DNA from: Pinus tabuliformis
Taxonomy: Eukaryota; Streptophyta; Pinopsida; Pinales; Pinaceae
Length of the DNA stretch: 64,000 bases
NCBI GenBank assembly: GCA_031772625.1
Contig: CM062817.1
Span: 950,916,842 to 950,980,841, forward strand
Direction of reading: 5' to 3'
The notes beneath the pieces were generated by a model. That model was not told the origin of the DNA and did no database searches. It worked only from the letters and a program-made list of their open reading frames with translations. Of this stretch, positions 1 through 12,830 are shown in pieces. A program made the position numbers and the translations under genes. Each line of letters begins with the position of its first letter. The first letter of the stretch is position 1.

Positions 1-260
1 CAATGTCACATATGGTGACGATCCTTAAAAAATTGTTGTTGTAAGTATATATAGTGATGGTCCTTTAAGTTTTTTCACCAAAGCCATTTTCAATGACACT
101 TTTGGTGAGGGTCGTTAATGGCCCATCACTAATTCTCTCTTTGGTGATGCTTTTGGTGAGGGTCATTAAAGGCCCATCACTAATTCTCTTTTTGGTGACA
201 CTTCTAGTGATGATGTTTTATTGACCCTCACCAATGCTCTTTTTGGTTACTCTTGGTGGA
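1..260. repeat. CACTA-like subterminal repeat block (partial)
   Basis: A short motif, TTTGGTGAGGGTC followed by a variant of TTAATGGCCCATCACTAATTC, recurs about every 51 bp (near 101, 152 and 191) and also in inverted form (CACCAA, GACCCTCACC). Direct and inverted copies of a GTGA.GGTC / GGCCCATCACTAAT motif are typical of the subterminal regions of plant CACTA (En/Spm) transposons. I cannot see the CACTA terminus or a transposase, so this is probably one end of an element that extends beyond the window. A simple local tandem repeat is the alternative. Confidence 0.4.
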
Positions 261-599
261 GGTAAAAAAATGTTCATCATCATTAATCATTCTAATGAGT
301 TTTTGATGAAGCTATGTACATGCTACTATATTTTTGTCAAAAGATAATGATTTAATACCATCCTTGTGGAGTCTTTTTCATTATGTGTCCAAGGTCATAG
401 TGGTTATAATAGTCAGTCAATTTGTTAAGAAGTAATTAGTGTGTATCATTTCCCTCAAGTCATAAGAATATAGTTTTCATATGAGTCAACACGTGATTCA
501 TTTCTATTAGGTTTATTATCTAGCAAATTTCATTTAAATAAAGTTCCACTAGCGTGTGTAGGAACTATATTATTTAATACATAATCAAGCTTTGTCAAT
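261..599. other. AT-rich spacer, nothing recognised
   Basis: AT-rich sequence between the CACTA-like block and the satellite. I see no coding potential, terminal repeats or RNA gene. Confidence 0.5.
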
Positions 600-1893
600 T
601 CTATTAATGATAGATACCTAGCACTCCTCAACACTCATGGCACACCTTAACATGCTTTGGAACAATACACTAACATTCCTTGGTGCCTTGCATGTCTTGG
701 AACATATTTATACTTGGAACATATTTGTAACTAGAACATCATGCCATGAGTAGGATGCCTAAGAACATGTTGGCATGCACTAGCATAGCATAGAACTTCC
801 CTATCATGAGTTGGCATGCCCTGTAGTCCCTAGCATGCCCTAGAACACCTTGGCATAATATTGCATTGATAAACATTAGGACTTGGCACACATTCGCACT
901 TGGCATGTATTGGAACATATTATTAGTGTGCCTAGCATGCCCCTTTTGAAAAAGATAAAGTCCTGACTTATTAACCCTCTTATGTGTTCATTTCCTTGCA
1001 TTTTAACTTGGTTATTCCTTTTGTTGCCTTGAAACTCCTTGACACATATTGGCATACTCTGGCACCATGCACATCCTAGCATGTCTTAGCACCTGACATG
1101 CCTTGGAACTATTTGGCACATGTTAGCACACCCCGGAACTACCTATCACACTATAGCACTTCTTGACATTCCCTGATATTCCCTGTCATGCCTTACTCGT
1201 GCGTAGCATATATTGTCACTACCTCCTTCGCATGACAGCTAGCACTCACTCACACTCCCTAACAAACCCTCATATTCATTCACTTCCATGCATTTTGACC
1301 TATTGATCCCTTATGTTTTCGTAGTACTCCCTAACACTCCTCAGCATGCATTGGCACTCTCTAGCACACTCGATATGATCTGCTAGTTCATAGCATGCAT
1401 CACACTCCCTGACGCACATTGGCACTTGGCAAGTCTTAGCATGTTTGGCATGTTTCCTTAAAATTATTTGAGATCAATTATTAGAAACTAGATGATAAGA
1501 AACAAAGGAATATTTGGCACTTAGAATGCATTAACACTTGGCACTTAGCACTTAGTTTTGGTGTGCCTAGCATGCTCCTCATGGAAAAGGTAAATGGATG
1601 ACTTATTAACCCTATTATGTGCTCATTCCATTGTATTTTAACTTATTCCTCCCTTTTTTTGCCTTGACAGTCCCTAGCATGCATTATCACACTTGTGTAC
1701 ATGTTGGCTTGCCTTAGTACTTGTCACATTTTATCTTGTTTGCCATGTCTTCGTATTATCTGACACATGTTAGCATGCTCTAGAATTGCCTAACACACCT
1801 TGGCAGTCATGACCTCACAACTAGCGTTACATTTTTCCATGACTTGGGAACCTTACATTCACTAGAACACCTTGGCACTCCTTGGTTGTCATG
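600..1893. repeat. Degenerate satellite array, left part
   Basis: The sequence is built from endless variants of short phrases such as CTTGGCATG, CCTAACACTCC, TTAGCACAC and ACTCATTCATTTCCATGCATTTTGACC. A block of about 75 bp starting GTGTGCCTAGCATGC occurs at 926 and again at 1561. That is 635 bp apart, close to three times the 212-bp period seen in the right part of the array. Units here are more diverged than in 8312-12830. The satellite pattern stops near 1893 in the middle of a phrase, consistent with interruption by later insertions. Confidence 0.75.
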
Positions 1894-3379
1894 CTCTCTG
1901 TTATCCCCCACAATGTCCCAGGCTGATGAGGAGATCGACAGAGGTAACCACAGACCAATATTTCAGTTTTGTAGCTAGCCCTACCAAACCAGAGAGGGCT
2001 CTCTCTATGAATTCAAAACTAATATATGATTGGAATGTAAATGATTTTAGGCTAGATAGTTAGGCTCAGGTGGGTTTTGGAAAATTTAGGGTTCTGTTAC
2101 TGGATAAGGGAGAAAAACCAGGTAGCTAGGTCAGAGGATCAAAGGGTTACAACAACAAAGATATAAAGGATAAAGGTAGCATTAATTTTGTGATGGATCT
2201 TAGGGTTTGTCAGTGTAGTGTAGTGTTTATAAGAAGCAAAAGGTCTTAATGAGCATGCAACATGAATTCATTAAACAAGAAAAAAGATAACAAATAATGA
2301 TTTTTCCATCAAAACATACCTTTATGCAAAAAATTTTGTTTATAAACTGTAAGGAAAACCATTGAAGAATTGATGAATGGAAAGAGAATATGAATATCTT
2401 TCATATAAAGCTATAACGGAGAAAAAATAACATCACAAACTTACTGCACATGCGTTCCTAGATAATAGTTGCAAACTTTGTCCTTTGATTTACAGAAAAT
2501 GTCAAAGTACAAGCTACAATAGTTCTCTCCTCTGAAATCCATCCAATTATATCACTGAGAAACTGATACATAAAGGCCAAAACAACATCTCCCCTTTCTC
2601 AGTGGTCAAATCCATGACTCTAGGAACTATTCCATGAGATGTTCTAACCAAACCCTAATGTTTAGTGAAGTTAAAAACAACTTCTACAATTAACTTTGAC
2701 TCCAACCTCTCTCATAAATGAGGTCAAATTTACATAAAAACAACTTACAAATACTAACCACCCATTATTTACATTTACTTTTACCCCTCACATTCATCTA
2801 CTTCACCCTTTTGACTTTTACCAAAGTCAAACTAGGAATTACAAAAAATTACACAGTGAAAATTTTACAAAAATCTTAGAAATTTCCGGGTGTGCAGTGA
2901 GTTGTTGGAGGCCATTTTTGAGTGCCTTTTTGAAGTCCAAATCTAGATTTGAAGCCTCTTATGTAAATATGGGAGAGTGCATATGTCTTTAGAGTATTTT
3001 CTCACTCAAAATGACCCATTTTGGGTGAGATATGGCCATTCTCCCAAACTGTCTCCAGGTGCGTAATGAAATGGAAAAAAAAGGGCAAAAAGGTGATTTT
3101 TGGCCTCCTTTTTGTAAATTTCTAAAAAGTTGAGCCCCAGACCAGGAAAGTGGGAAAATGGGTTTTGTAAGGGGGTCATAATATTTCTGAAAATGTTTAT
3201 TTTCCATCATTTGGAGCCCTGAGGAAGAAGCACAGCATGAGCTCGCTACGCTCCTAAGACAGAAAATTGCCAAAAAATTTCAAGTCTACACGAGTCTGCA
3301 CCAAAATACAAAATCTTCTCCAAATCCTCCCAAAATTTGTTTAGAGATGACTGATGAGGTATTTTATGTAATAATGGAT
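1894..3379. other. Insertion-derived sequence, nothing recognised
   Basis: Non-satellite DNA that begins abruptly at the satellite break. Short open frames exist (for example 2989-3273 on minus), but I see no conserved motif in them. The stretch is AT-rich with scattered TTTGAC/GTCAAA words. It may be flanking or regulatory DNA of the pseudogene at 3380-4905, but nothing shows that directly. Confidence 0.4.
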
Positions 3380-4905
3380 GCATCAGCAAGAAAACCTAAC
3401 TTACCCTTCTCCTCTTGGCTGATTAGGGTTTCCTTGAGTTTTTCCTTCAATTGCTTGATTTTGACCTTGGCAACTTGATTCCTTGTGTAATAATGGATGG
3501 AAATTTTCTTTTGAAACTTGTTATCCATGTTGGCCTTCTCAAGGAGCTTCTAAAGGTGGAAATTTACGTTTTCAAGCCAAAACTCAATGTCCTCATTTAT
3601 TTCCATGGCAATCCTCTCTTCAAAGGTCAATTCTTCCATTGGTGGCTTTTGTTCTCTTTCCCTTTGAAGTGCCTTCCTAGGACCCATTGTCCTTGGTCTC
3701 TTCCTTGCCACATGTCCTTCATGATGCTCAATGTCCTCATGGTCCACCACTACCTTTCCTTTCATCTTTTGTTTCTTGGCTTTGAATTTTTGTCTCCACA
3801 AATAGTTGTTTTGCCTTAAGTTGATTGTTTTCTTGCTTAAGGAATGAAATGATGAATTTGGCCCTTTCCAAATTTTCCTTGAGCTCCATGATCTAAGAAT
3901 CCTTCTCTTTGATGACTTGTTGCAGCTTTTAATGCTCATCATGTGCCTCCAAGTCAACTAGGTCAAAGTTATGCTCAATGGGATCCTCATCATGCAAAGA
4001 AGCCTCATGATATGATGGTGATCCATGTTCTGCTGATGTAGTAGGCTTGGCCCCTTCCTCAATTTCAGGAGAAAACACAAGGATTTTGCCTCTATGATAT
4101 GTATTGGTCACTTTAGGCCTAGGTTCCTTGGAAACCTCATCATGTTTTCTTGATGACCCCACCTCCATGGGTTGTACTGACATGGTTTGGTGTTGGCTTG
4201 GTTAAGTTGTTATATGTGTTTTCAAGGCTGCCTCAATGAAGGTGTCCCATGTCATGTTATTCTCTTTCAACTGATGGAGTACTATAACCTTTATCAGGCT
4301 ATCGTGAAAGAGGTCGGGATAATGCACTTTTCCTTTTAATTACACCCTTTCATACATTTTGGTTAGGCTCCTATACAAGTAGCTGGACAAATTTAGAGTG
4401 GCAGTTGTAAAGTGCATGAGAAGTCTTATGTGGTATTGATATAGCCTAGAAAATCTACCCTCACATGTGAAGGACTTCATGATAGCCTTCATCAATGGTG
4501 CATATCTCTCCAAAAAGTATCTAAATGGGAAAACATATGAGTGAGCTCATTTGTATTGGGATTTCAACTAGGTTTTGTACTCTTCTAGATCTAGGTTCAT
4601 GCCTTTGAAATAGCTTTCACCATGGTTTGGTATGCATGTAGCTTGAGATATGGAATCCATTGAAAAAAATAAATCATTCCCTATAAAGGTGACCTTTTCT
4701 TCCTTGAAGGTGAGCAAAAATATACCTATGAGATGCTCATGGTAACCTACTTCTTGCACTCGTTGACAAAACCCTAAACAATTGACATCTTCAAAGAATT
4801 TCATGACAAATGGGGAGGACGTGATTTCATTGTAATTAGAGGGCTCAAACCTCAGTATCTTCCCCCATTGTTGTACTTCCTCTTCTCTGATGGTGATGAT
4901 TCAGG
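3380..4905 (-). pseudogene. Unrecognised plant protein with C-terminal coiled coil, broken
   Basis: Reading on minus from about 4905, one frame runs through REEEVQQWGKIL, then a globular region with SISQATCIPNHGE and YFKGMNLDLEEYKT. It continues through FTCEGRFSRLYQYHIRLLMH to an in-frame stop near 4345 and resumes with YPDLFHDSLIKV. After a low-complexity middle (4183-3929) a coiled coil follows (MELKENLERA, SFLKQENNQLK), then a frameshift near 3800. The final segment holds LTFEERIAMEINEDIEFWLE. Stops and the frameshift make it a pseudogene. I recall similar repeated proteins in gymnosperm genomes but cannot name the family or its function. It could be a transposon-associated gene or a dispersed host family. 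It lies between the satellite break and the LINE. Confidence 0.5.
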
Positions 4906-6099
4906 TTCCATACTTCAAACCCTAGGTGAAAGGTAAGCAAAAACAGTGAAATATTCTATTGCAAGGGAATGAGGTGGTATGATGGACTTAGGAATTGCCT
5001 AAATTTGTAAGGAAATTTAGGAGTGTAGAAAATGATGTCAGTGAGTAGGGGAAAAGGAATGTTAGGAAATGAGTTAGGGGAGGGGGTGGAAAAGGCCAAA
5101 AAACAGGCCTATCCTAGAAAGAGATAGGTTAATTTAGGGTTTAGAGGAAAATGATAGAAAATAATGGGATAAGGTTTTGTGATGGATGGAAATGGTGTAT
5201 TAGCTGCAAACAGAGGTGTAGGGACAAGGAATCTAGGGTTTAGGGAAATAAATTACCATTCAACGATCCCTTGACGGCGTTGGACTTGCTAACATGTCAA
5301 GGGGATGTCCTCAATATGAAGTCCCAATTGTTCAGTTGAGCCTCTATGGAGTCCAAGGTAGTCGGGGCCTCTATGTGGCCCTGGTAGCGATCTAGAGATA
5401 TGGGTGCCTTTGCATCAGAGTGGCGACTCTCAGTCAACCGAGCTTGAGCTAGGTATGTCCTGTGGTAGATGATTCTCCATACGGTAACTGACTCCTCCTC
5501 TACGGGCACAACCTCACTACTGCGGCATGCAACCGACTCCTCCTTTTCCTGTTACATGAACCTGGCTGCCTAGAGCAACCCTCTACACCAATCGAATATG
5601 AATAAACATAGAAAAACATGGGTTACCTCCCCTGCATCGAAGTTCTCAGATTTTCTAGTGCAATTCCCATGCACCTCCCCACTATCTGCCGCCGAGCTAG
5701 GTGGCACATTTCATGTCATGAAGGTAGACCAAACACTACTAGGGAAGAGCCACACCCCATGTTCTCCACCTAATTGCAGCTCGAGAGGAGCAATTCCTCG
5801 CCAGAAGAAGATCTAGAGTGAGGCAAGGGAAGCAAGAGCCCACCACCCACTCACACCATCCCTGGGACTACAATTCCCATCGTTGTAGTTTTTCCTGTGC
5901 TCTCTTAGATCCCACAGCCAAAGAGCTTGCCAGTTCCAGTCCCCCACATAGCCTTCAATCCTGAACCCATCCTGCACAGTTGTCCCAAGCCTCTGCCTGA
6001 TCTAGGACGCCAATACCTCACTTCTCTCCCTCACCCAACACTCCCTCCTCATCGCCCGCCCTATGCAAATGACCACCCTACTGTCTCCTTCCTGCATTA
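4906..6099. other. Spacer, possibly LINE 3' flank
   Basis: The first third is AT-rich with several AGGGTTTAGG-like phrases, and from about 5250 the sequence is GC-richer. The minus-strand frame at 5297-5509 has no motif I recognise. The 5530-6099 part may be the 3' untranslated region of the LINE at 6100-8290. I found no poly(T) on plus that would mark its 3' end. Confidence 0.35.
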
Positions 6100-8290
6100 A
6101 GTAACACTCGTGGGAGAGCCAGACTCCCAATAGCAATTAAGTTGGCCTTGCTATGCATGGAGTCCCAACTAGCTCCATGCTCCAATCTGCAGCCACCTTT
6201 CTCCTTGATTGGACACCCCCATCGGGGTCTTTTAGATCCTTATGTATATGCATTTCCCTAGGGTCCAGGTCTGCCTTGGTGAGAGGCTTTGACCAAGCTG
6301 CCTTGAAGTTTTTACGCAGTGGATTTTCCCCACAGTTGGCCAGCCAGTCTATGACTTTATTGCCTTCATGGAGTACATAACTCGTACTGATGTATTCGAA
6401 GTTTGTCAGGGCTTGTTAGATGCGAGAAAGTTGAGATTCCAATCTCCAGCTCCTTGCCACCTTCTAGGGGGAAGATCCATTGATAATCCTTTGTACCATA
6501 TCTATGATGAGGACTGAGTCCCCCACTATTCCGATTCTTCGATATTGAAGGTTGGAGGCCAGGCTCAGTCCCACTTCCAATCCTGTTAGCTCAACCACAT
6601 TATTCATTTTTATACCATAGAAGCCAGAGTAAGCTACCCTTGGGGAGCCTACTGAGTCACGAATGATGCCGCTGAAACCTATCAGTCCAGGATTACCCTC
6701 GGAAGCCCCATTGAAATTAAGCTAGAGGAAGCTATGAATGGGTGGGAGGAATGAAGAGGGGGAGCGGGCAAAGGAAGTTTCGATATAGGCGCGATTAGGT
6801 AGATCAAAGAAAGTGAGAGGTTCAGATGGACAAGAATCTAGGCTTTCGATGGGTCAAGGTTCCAGTCATCAGGGGGCCATGATTTAGAAAGGATGGATTC
6901 CTAGATATTTGACATCGTCAAGCTCCGTATGTGCACGCTAGATGGAGTTTTTCCATTAAACAAGACCTGGTTCCTTTTTCTCCAAGTGTTCCATGAAATT
7001 AGACCTAATGTTAACCATGAGGCCTCGTTCACCACCAGATTGGAGAATTGGTTAGTCTGCTAGTTCTCAAAGAGATCGTGGATGTCATCTAGATGGGTAT
7101 CTATTGGGCTAAATAGGTTGGAGATATGATTCCAAACTTCACATGTTATGGGGCAGTCTCCAAAGAGATGGGAAAGGGATTCTTCCACTTGCTTGCACAG
7201 GATACATATTGACGGGCCAACAAAACCCCTTTTTGGAGGCGATTCCAGGTAAGAATCTACTTGTGGCCCACTAGCTAGAGGAAGTGAGCAACCTTGGGCC
7301 ATAGGTTGCTTCTCCAGATGTGTCACCAGAAGAGGTGATTCGATTGAGCTTGACCATTAGCCTGGATGAGATAGGCTTCTTTCACTTAAAAGGTTCTTGT
7401 CGTAGAATGACCCCATCTTAGTTTTTCCATCTCATGGGATATATGGACCCAACGTTGAGAGAGATAAGTCCCTAGGCATGCACTAACCTCCTGTGAGATC
7501 GTTCTTGGCCAATCAACACCGTATGTCCATCTCTGTCATCCGTGGTGTTCCACATCTTCCATCGAGTAATCCGATACGCAGAGGGTCGAGATTGAGTGGA
7601 AGAGGGGTATCAAGTTAGAAAGTGACTGATCTTGAGCAAGTCGGGGGAGATTCTTCCAAGAGTCCTGCTAGAAGAGGGAGGATTTCCCATTCCTTACTTC
7701 CAAAAAGTAGTCTAAAATTATATCATTGTTATTATTAGTGCGATTCCATATTGTAGATCTAGTGCTTGTAAGAGGTTCGCGAAGGCAGGCTTCCTTCAAT
7801 TTTCCTTGTCCATATTTCTGAGACCAAATCATCTTCCAGAGTTCATTCCCTCCTTGTATCGACCTCTGCCAGAGCTTTGCTCTAAGGGTGTCACTCAAGA
7901 CATCGAGATCACGTAAACTGAGCCCTCCTATGGTCTTTGGGCGATAAAGTTTATGGCAGGATACTAATGGCCACTTCCATTCCATGGTTTCCCCACTCCA
8001 AAGGATCTTCTAAACGCAACAGCCAACTCGACATAAATGCTCTTAGGGGCCAGGAGGGCAGATAGTTAATATAATGACATAGCTTGCAGAGCATATTTCA
8101 CCAGGGTGGTCCTCCTTGTCAGGTTGAGAACACGGAAGGTCCAGGTCGATAATTTTTGGAGAGATTATTGCAGAGGTATTTCTAGGGGGAAATGTGGAGG
8201 GGTTGACAATGAGAGGGACCCAAAAATATTTAGAAGGGAGATATCTAATTGAAAAACCCATAGCTCAAGCAAGACAAGCTTGGATGGGCT
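6100..8290 (-). pseudogene. LINE (L1-type) ORF2 C-terminal half, 5'-truncated
   Basis: Read on minus, the order matches the end of a plant L1-type ORF2. At 8261-8043 comes the region after the reverse transcriptase core (LPSKYFWVPL). At 7985-7668 is the connecting domain with GGLSLRDLDVLSDTLRAKLW. At 7326-7060 is a zinc-binding segment spaced C..C then HLFGDC. At 6740-6200 is an RNase H domain with NFNGASEGNPGL, GIIRDS, NNVVEL, GDSVLIID and finally VIDWLANCG. The reverse transcriptase catalytic core is absent because satellite sequence begins at about 8290, the classic 5' truncation of LINEs. Several stops and frameshifts separate the blocks, so the copy is dead. Identification as a non-LTR element with RNase H is firm; the clade is inferred. 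Confidence 0.85.
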
Positions 8291-8311
8291 TAGGAGTGTG
8301 AAAGAAATAAC

Positions 8312-11300
8312 CCTTGGTCCCTGTCACACACTATTATTCATTGATTTTTGTGCATTTGAAACTAGTTCTCCCTTGTGTTTCCTTGGCACTCCTAAACACT
8401 TTCTGGCATGCATTTTCACACCTTGGCACCTGACACATCTTGGAATGCTTCCCTGGACTCTAGAAATCCTTAGCACTGCCTAGCATACCTTGTCACTCCC
8501 GCCTTAGCACACCCTAAATGAACTGAAACTTCATGTGACAAACTCTTATTCATTCATTTCCATGCATTGATTTGACCTAGTTCTCCCTTGTGTTTCGCTA
8601 GAACTCCCTAACACTTCCTAGCACATGTTGGCACACCCTGACACTTGGCACATCTTGGACGCATGCTGCCCAAACACTCTAGCATGCCTGAGAAATGCCT
8701 AGCATACCATGTCACTCCATCCTTACCACACCTTGACCTCATTGACACTCCCTGTCACTCACTCTTATTCATTCGTTTTCATGAATTTTGACCTAGTGCT
8801 CCATTGTGTTTCCCTAGCAATCACTATCACTCCTTACCACACATGCACACACCTTGGAACTTGGTACATCTTGGCATGTTTCCCTAGCACTGTAGCATAC
8901 CTTGGAACTTCATAACTTACCTTGTCACTCCCTTTTTAACACAATTGAAACTTGCTAACACTCCATATCACACACTCTTATTCATTCATGTCAATGCAAT
9001 TGAAACAGGTGCTCCCTTGTGTTTCCTTGGCACTCTCTAACACTCCTTAGCATGTGTTGATGCCACACCCTAACACTTGCCACATATTGGAATTCATTAA
9101 CACTTGGGATGTATTGGCATGTATTGGCATGCCTAACATTCCTTGAAATTGTCTACCATGTGTTAGCACTTCTTGGCATTCCTTGGCACACCTTTTCACT
9201 CCCTAGTTTTCATGCCCTTATAGATAGCCTTACTTTTTTTGTGACTAGGTAATCAAACCAAGTCATTGAGAAATAGTGTTTCTCCTAATCCAAAGTCTCC
9301 CTTTATCTAAAACTGCTTTGTCTAGCCCCTTATCAAAATTGTAGGCTTGCCTCCTGCAAGTCCTATTATAAAATTCTCCTAACACACTTGGTCCTTGGGA
9401 CACCTGAAATTCACCGACACTTACTGGAACACACTCTTATTTGTTCATTTACATGCATTTTTACCTAGTTCTGCCTTGTGATTCCCTGACACTCCCCAAC
9501 ACTCATCGAAATGCATTGGCACTATCTAGAATTTGTTAGCACACCTTTTCATTCCTTGGCATGCCCTGACACTCCTTAGCTATCATGCCCTCGCAACTAC
9601 CCTTACTTTATTTCGCAAGTTGAGAACCCAAACAAATCTTGCCTCGACTACAACAACTTGACGAAGTTATAGTTACTACAACTAGACTATTCTTTGTTCA
9701 CCTAATAACTTCCTATAACTCCTCTTACAATACTCATGTAGAATATAAAATCATACAACCTAACAAGTTACGAAGACAAGACTCACATCCAACTATGGTC
9801 ATAAAACAACTAAGCAACATAGTTTACATTTTGACGTGTTAGTACGTCTAACAATCCCTTACCACTATGTGGCACATGGTACCATTCCCTGCATTCCTTA
9901 ACATGCTTTGGAACTCCCTAGCACATCCTAGCACTCCATAACACCTATCATACTTAGAACTCACTGACACTCCACATCACACTCTTATTCATTCATTTCC
10001 ATGCATTTGAAACTAGTGCTCCCTTGTGTTTCCATCACACTTGGCCCTAACAAATGCTAGAATGTGTTGGCACCACACCTTGATGCCTGACAAATATTTG
10101 CATGCCTTAGAGCTTAGCATGTATTGGCATGAAAAACATGCCTTGGAACTATCTAGCATGTGTTAGTACTTCATGGAATTCCCTGGAACACCTTGGCACT
10201 CCCTAGTTGTCATGCCCTCATATATAGACTTACATTTTTTGCAACTTGGGAACCCAACCAAGTCATTGGAAAAACAATGTTGTGCCCAACCCAAAGTCTC
10301 CCTTTCTCTGCAATTTATTTTTCCACACCTTATCACAACCATAGGCATACATCCTGCAAGTCCTATTCCAAACTTCTCCTAAAACACTTCATCCTTGGGA
10401 AACCTAGAATTTGTTAACAGTTTTTTACACACACTCTTATTCGTTCATTTCGAAGCATTTTAACCTAGTTCCCTTTTGTGTTCCCTTAGAAGTACCTAAC
10501 ACTCCTCAACTTGAATTGACATTTTCTGACATGTGTTAGTATGCATTTTCATTCCTTGGCATGTCTTGACCCTCTCTAGCTATCCTTCCCTCACACTACC
10601 CTTAAGTTTTTTTATACTTGGGGACCCAACCAAGTCCTACCTCGACTGTAAAAACTTGACCAAGTTACAAGTACGACAACTATACTATGTCGTGTTCACC
10701 TAAGAACTACCTATAAATCATCTCAAGCTAATCATTTCCAATCTCAACTCACCCCACTTAGCAAGTTACCAAGCCAAGTCTCATGTCCAACAGTGGCCAT
10801 AAAACAGCTAAGCAACATAGTTTACATTTTGACATGCCATAGAACGTTGTACGTCTAACAATCCCTTGGCGCTATGTGGCACATGTTAGCATCCCCTACA
10901 TTACTTCAAATTCTTTGGCACTTCCTAGCACACCCTACCACTCCTTGACATGACTTGGAACTCTACCAAGCCTTGGCACTTGCTAGGATATAACCTTGTC
11001 ACTCTCTCCTTAACACACTTGGAACTCACTGACACTACCTATCACACACTCTCATATGTTAATTTCCATTAATTTTGAACTAATTCTCTCTTCTTTTTCC
11101 ATAGCGCTCCCTAACACTCCCTGGCACGCATTGGAACACCATGGAACCTAGAACATCTTGGCATGTCGCCTTTGAACTCTAACATTCCTTGACACTATCT
11201 AACATACCTTGTCACTCCCTCCTTAGCACACCTAGAACTCAATGACACTCCCTATCACACACTCTTATTGATTCATTTCCATGCATTTGAAACTAACGCT

Positions 11301-12830
11301 CCCTTGTGTTTCCTAGCACTCCATAACACTCCCTGGCATGCATTAGCATGCCCTAGAACCTAACACATCTTGGCATGTTTCTTTGACCTCTAACATGCCT
11401 TAACACTGCCTAACAGACCTTGTCACTCCCATTTTAGCACACTTGGACCCCATTCACACTTCCTAGCACAAACTCTTATTCGTTCATTTGCATGCAATAA
11501 TTTGACCTAGTGTTCTCTTGTGTTTCCTTGGCACTCCCTAACACTTCCTAGCACATGTTGGCACACCCTGGCACCTGGCACATCTTGGGCGCATGTCACC
11601 CTACCACTCTAGCATGACTTAGTGATGCCTAACATACCATGTCACTCACTCCTTAGCACACCTAGAACTCATTGAAACTCCCTATCACACACTCTTATTC
11701 ATTTATTTCCATGCATTTTTACCTAGTCCTCCCTTGTGTTTCCCTATCACTCACTAACACTTCCTAGCACATGTTGGCACACCTTGGATGCATGGCACCC
11801 TAGCACTCTAGCATGACTTAGCGTTGCCTAGCATACCATGTCACTCCCTCCTTAGAACACATGGAACTCAATGACACTCCCTGTCACACAGTCTTATTCA
11901 TTCATTTCCATGCATTTTGACCTAGTTCTCCCTTGTGTTTCCCTGACACTCCCTAACACTCCTTAGCATGCATTGGCACACCTTGGCACTTGGCACATCT
12001 TGGTATGCTTCCCTATCACTCTAGCATGCCTTGACACTACCTAACATACCTTGTCACTCCCTCCTTAGCACACCTGGAACTTGTTGACACTTCATTTCCA
12101 TGCATTCGAAACTAGTGCTCCCTTGTGCTTCCTTGATACTTGGCCCTCACACTCCCTATCATGCATTCGTGCCACACCCTGGCACCTAACACATATTGGC
12201 ATGCCTTAGAACTTGACTTGTCTTGGCATGCCTATCATGCCTTGGAACTATCTAGCATGTGTTAGTACTTTCTAGCTTTCCTTGGAACACCTTGGTACTC
12301 CCTAGCTATCATGCCCTCATAGATAACGTTACTTTTTTTGCGACTTGGGAACCAACCAAGTCATTGGAAAAACAATGTTGTGCCCAACCCAAAGTCTCTG
12401 TTTGTCTAAAACTTCTTTGTCTAGGCCCTTATTGTAACCATAGGCTTTCCTCCTACAAGTATTATTCTGACCTTATTCTAACACACTTTCCTTGAGACAC
12501 TTGGAATTCGTTGACACTCCTTGGCACACACTCTTATTCGTTCATTTCCATGCATTTTTACCTAGTTCTCCCTTGTGATGTTATGGCACTCCCTAACACT
12601 CCTCAACATGCATTACCACTGTCTCACATGCGTTAGCATTCCTTTTCATTCCTTGGCATGCCCTGACACTCCTTAGCTTTCATTCCCTTACAACTACCCT
12701 TAACTTTTTTTGGAACTTGGGAACCTAATCAAGTCTCGCCTCGACTACAACAACTTGACCAAGTTACAACTACTACAACTAGACTATGACTTATTCACAT
12801 AAGAACTGACTATAGATCATCTTAGGCTAC
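8312..12830. repeat. Degenerate 212-bp satellite array with higher-order structure
   Basis: The landmark TGTCACTCC(C)..CTTAGCACAC recurs at 8491, 8710, 8922, then 10997, 11210, 11421, 11640, 11839 and 12052. Spacings are 219, 212, 213, 211, 219, 199 and 213 bp, giving a basic unit near 212 bp. Two longer variants are interspersed. One carries AGTCATTGG at 9261, 10261 and 12359; the other carries CCTCGACT at 9642, 10650 and 12739. Both give higher-order steps of about 1,000 and 2,095 bp. Each unit is itself built of short CTTGGCAC/CCTAACAC words. No coding or RNA gene is evident, and the small open frames in it are not conserved between units. Confidence 0.85.

Noticed and set aside
10160-10417. 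Open frames within the satellite (also 12259-12495, 8709-8915)
   Set aside because: They are not preserved between repeat units and show no domain.
600-12830. Regularly spaced repeats that could suggest a CRISPR array
   Set aside because: Units are long, diverged and without constant repeats or unique spacers, and the context is a plant nuclear genome. It is a satellite.
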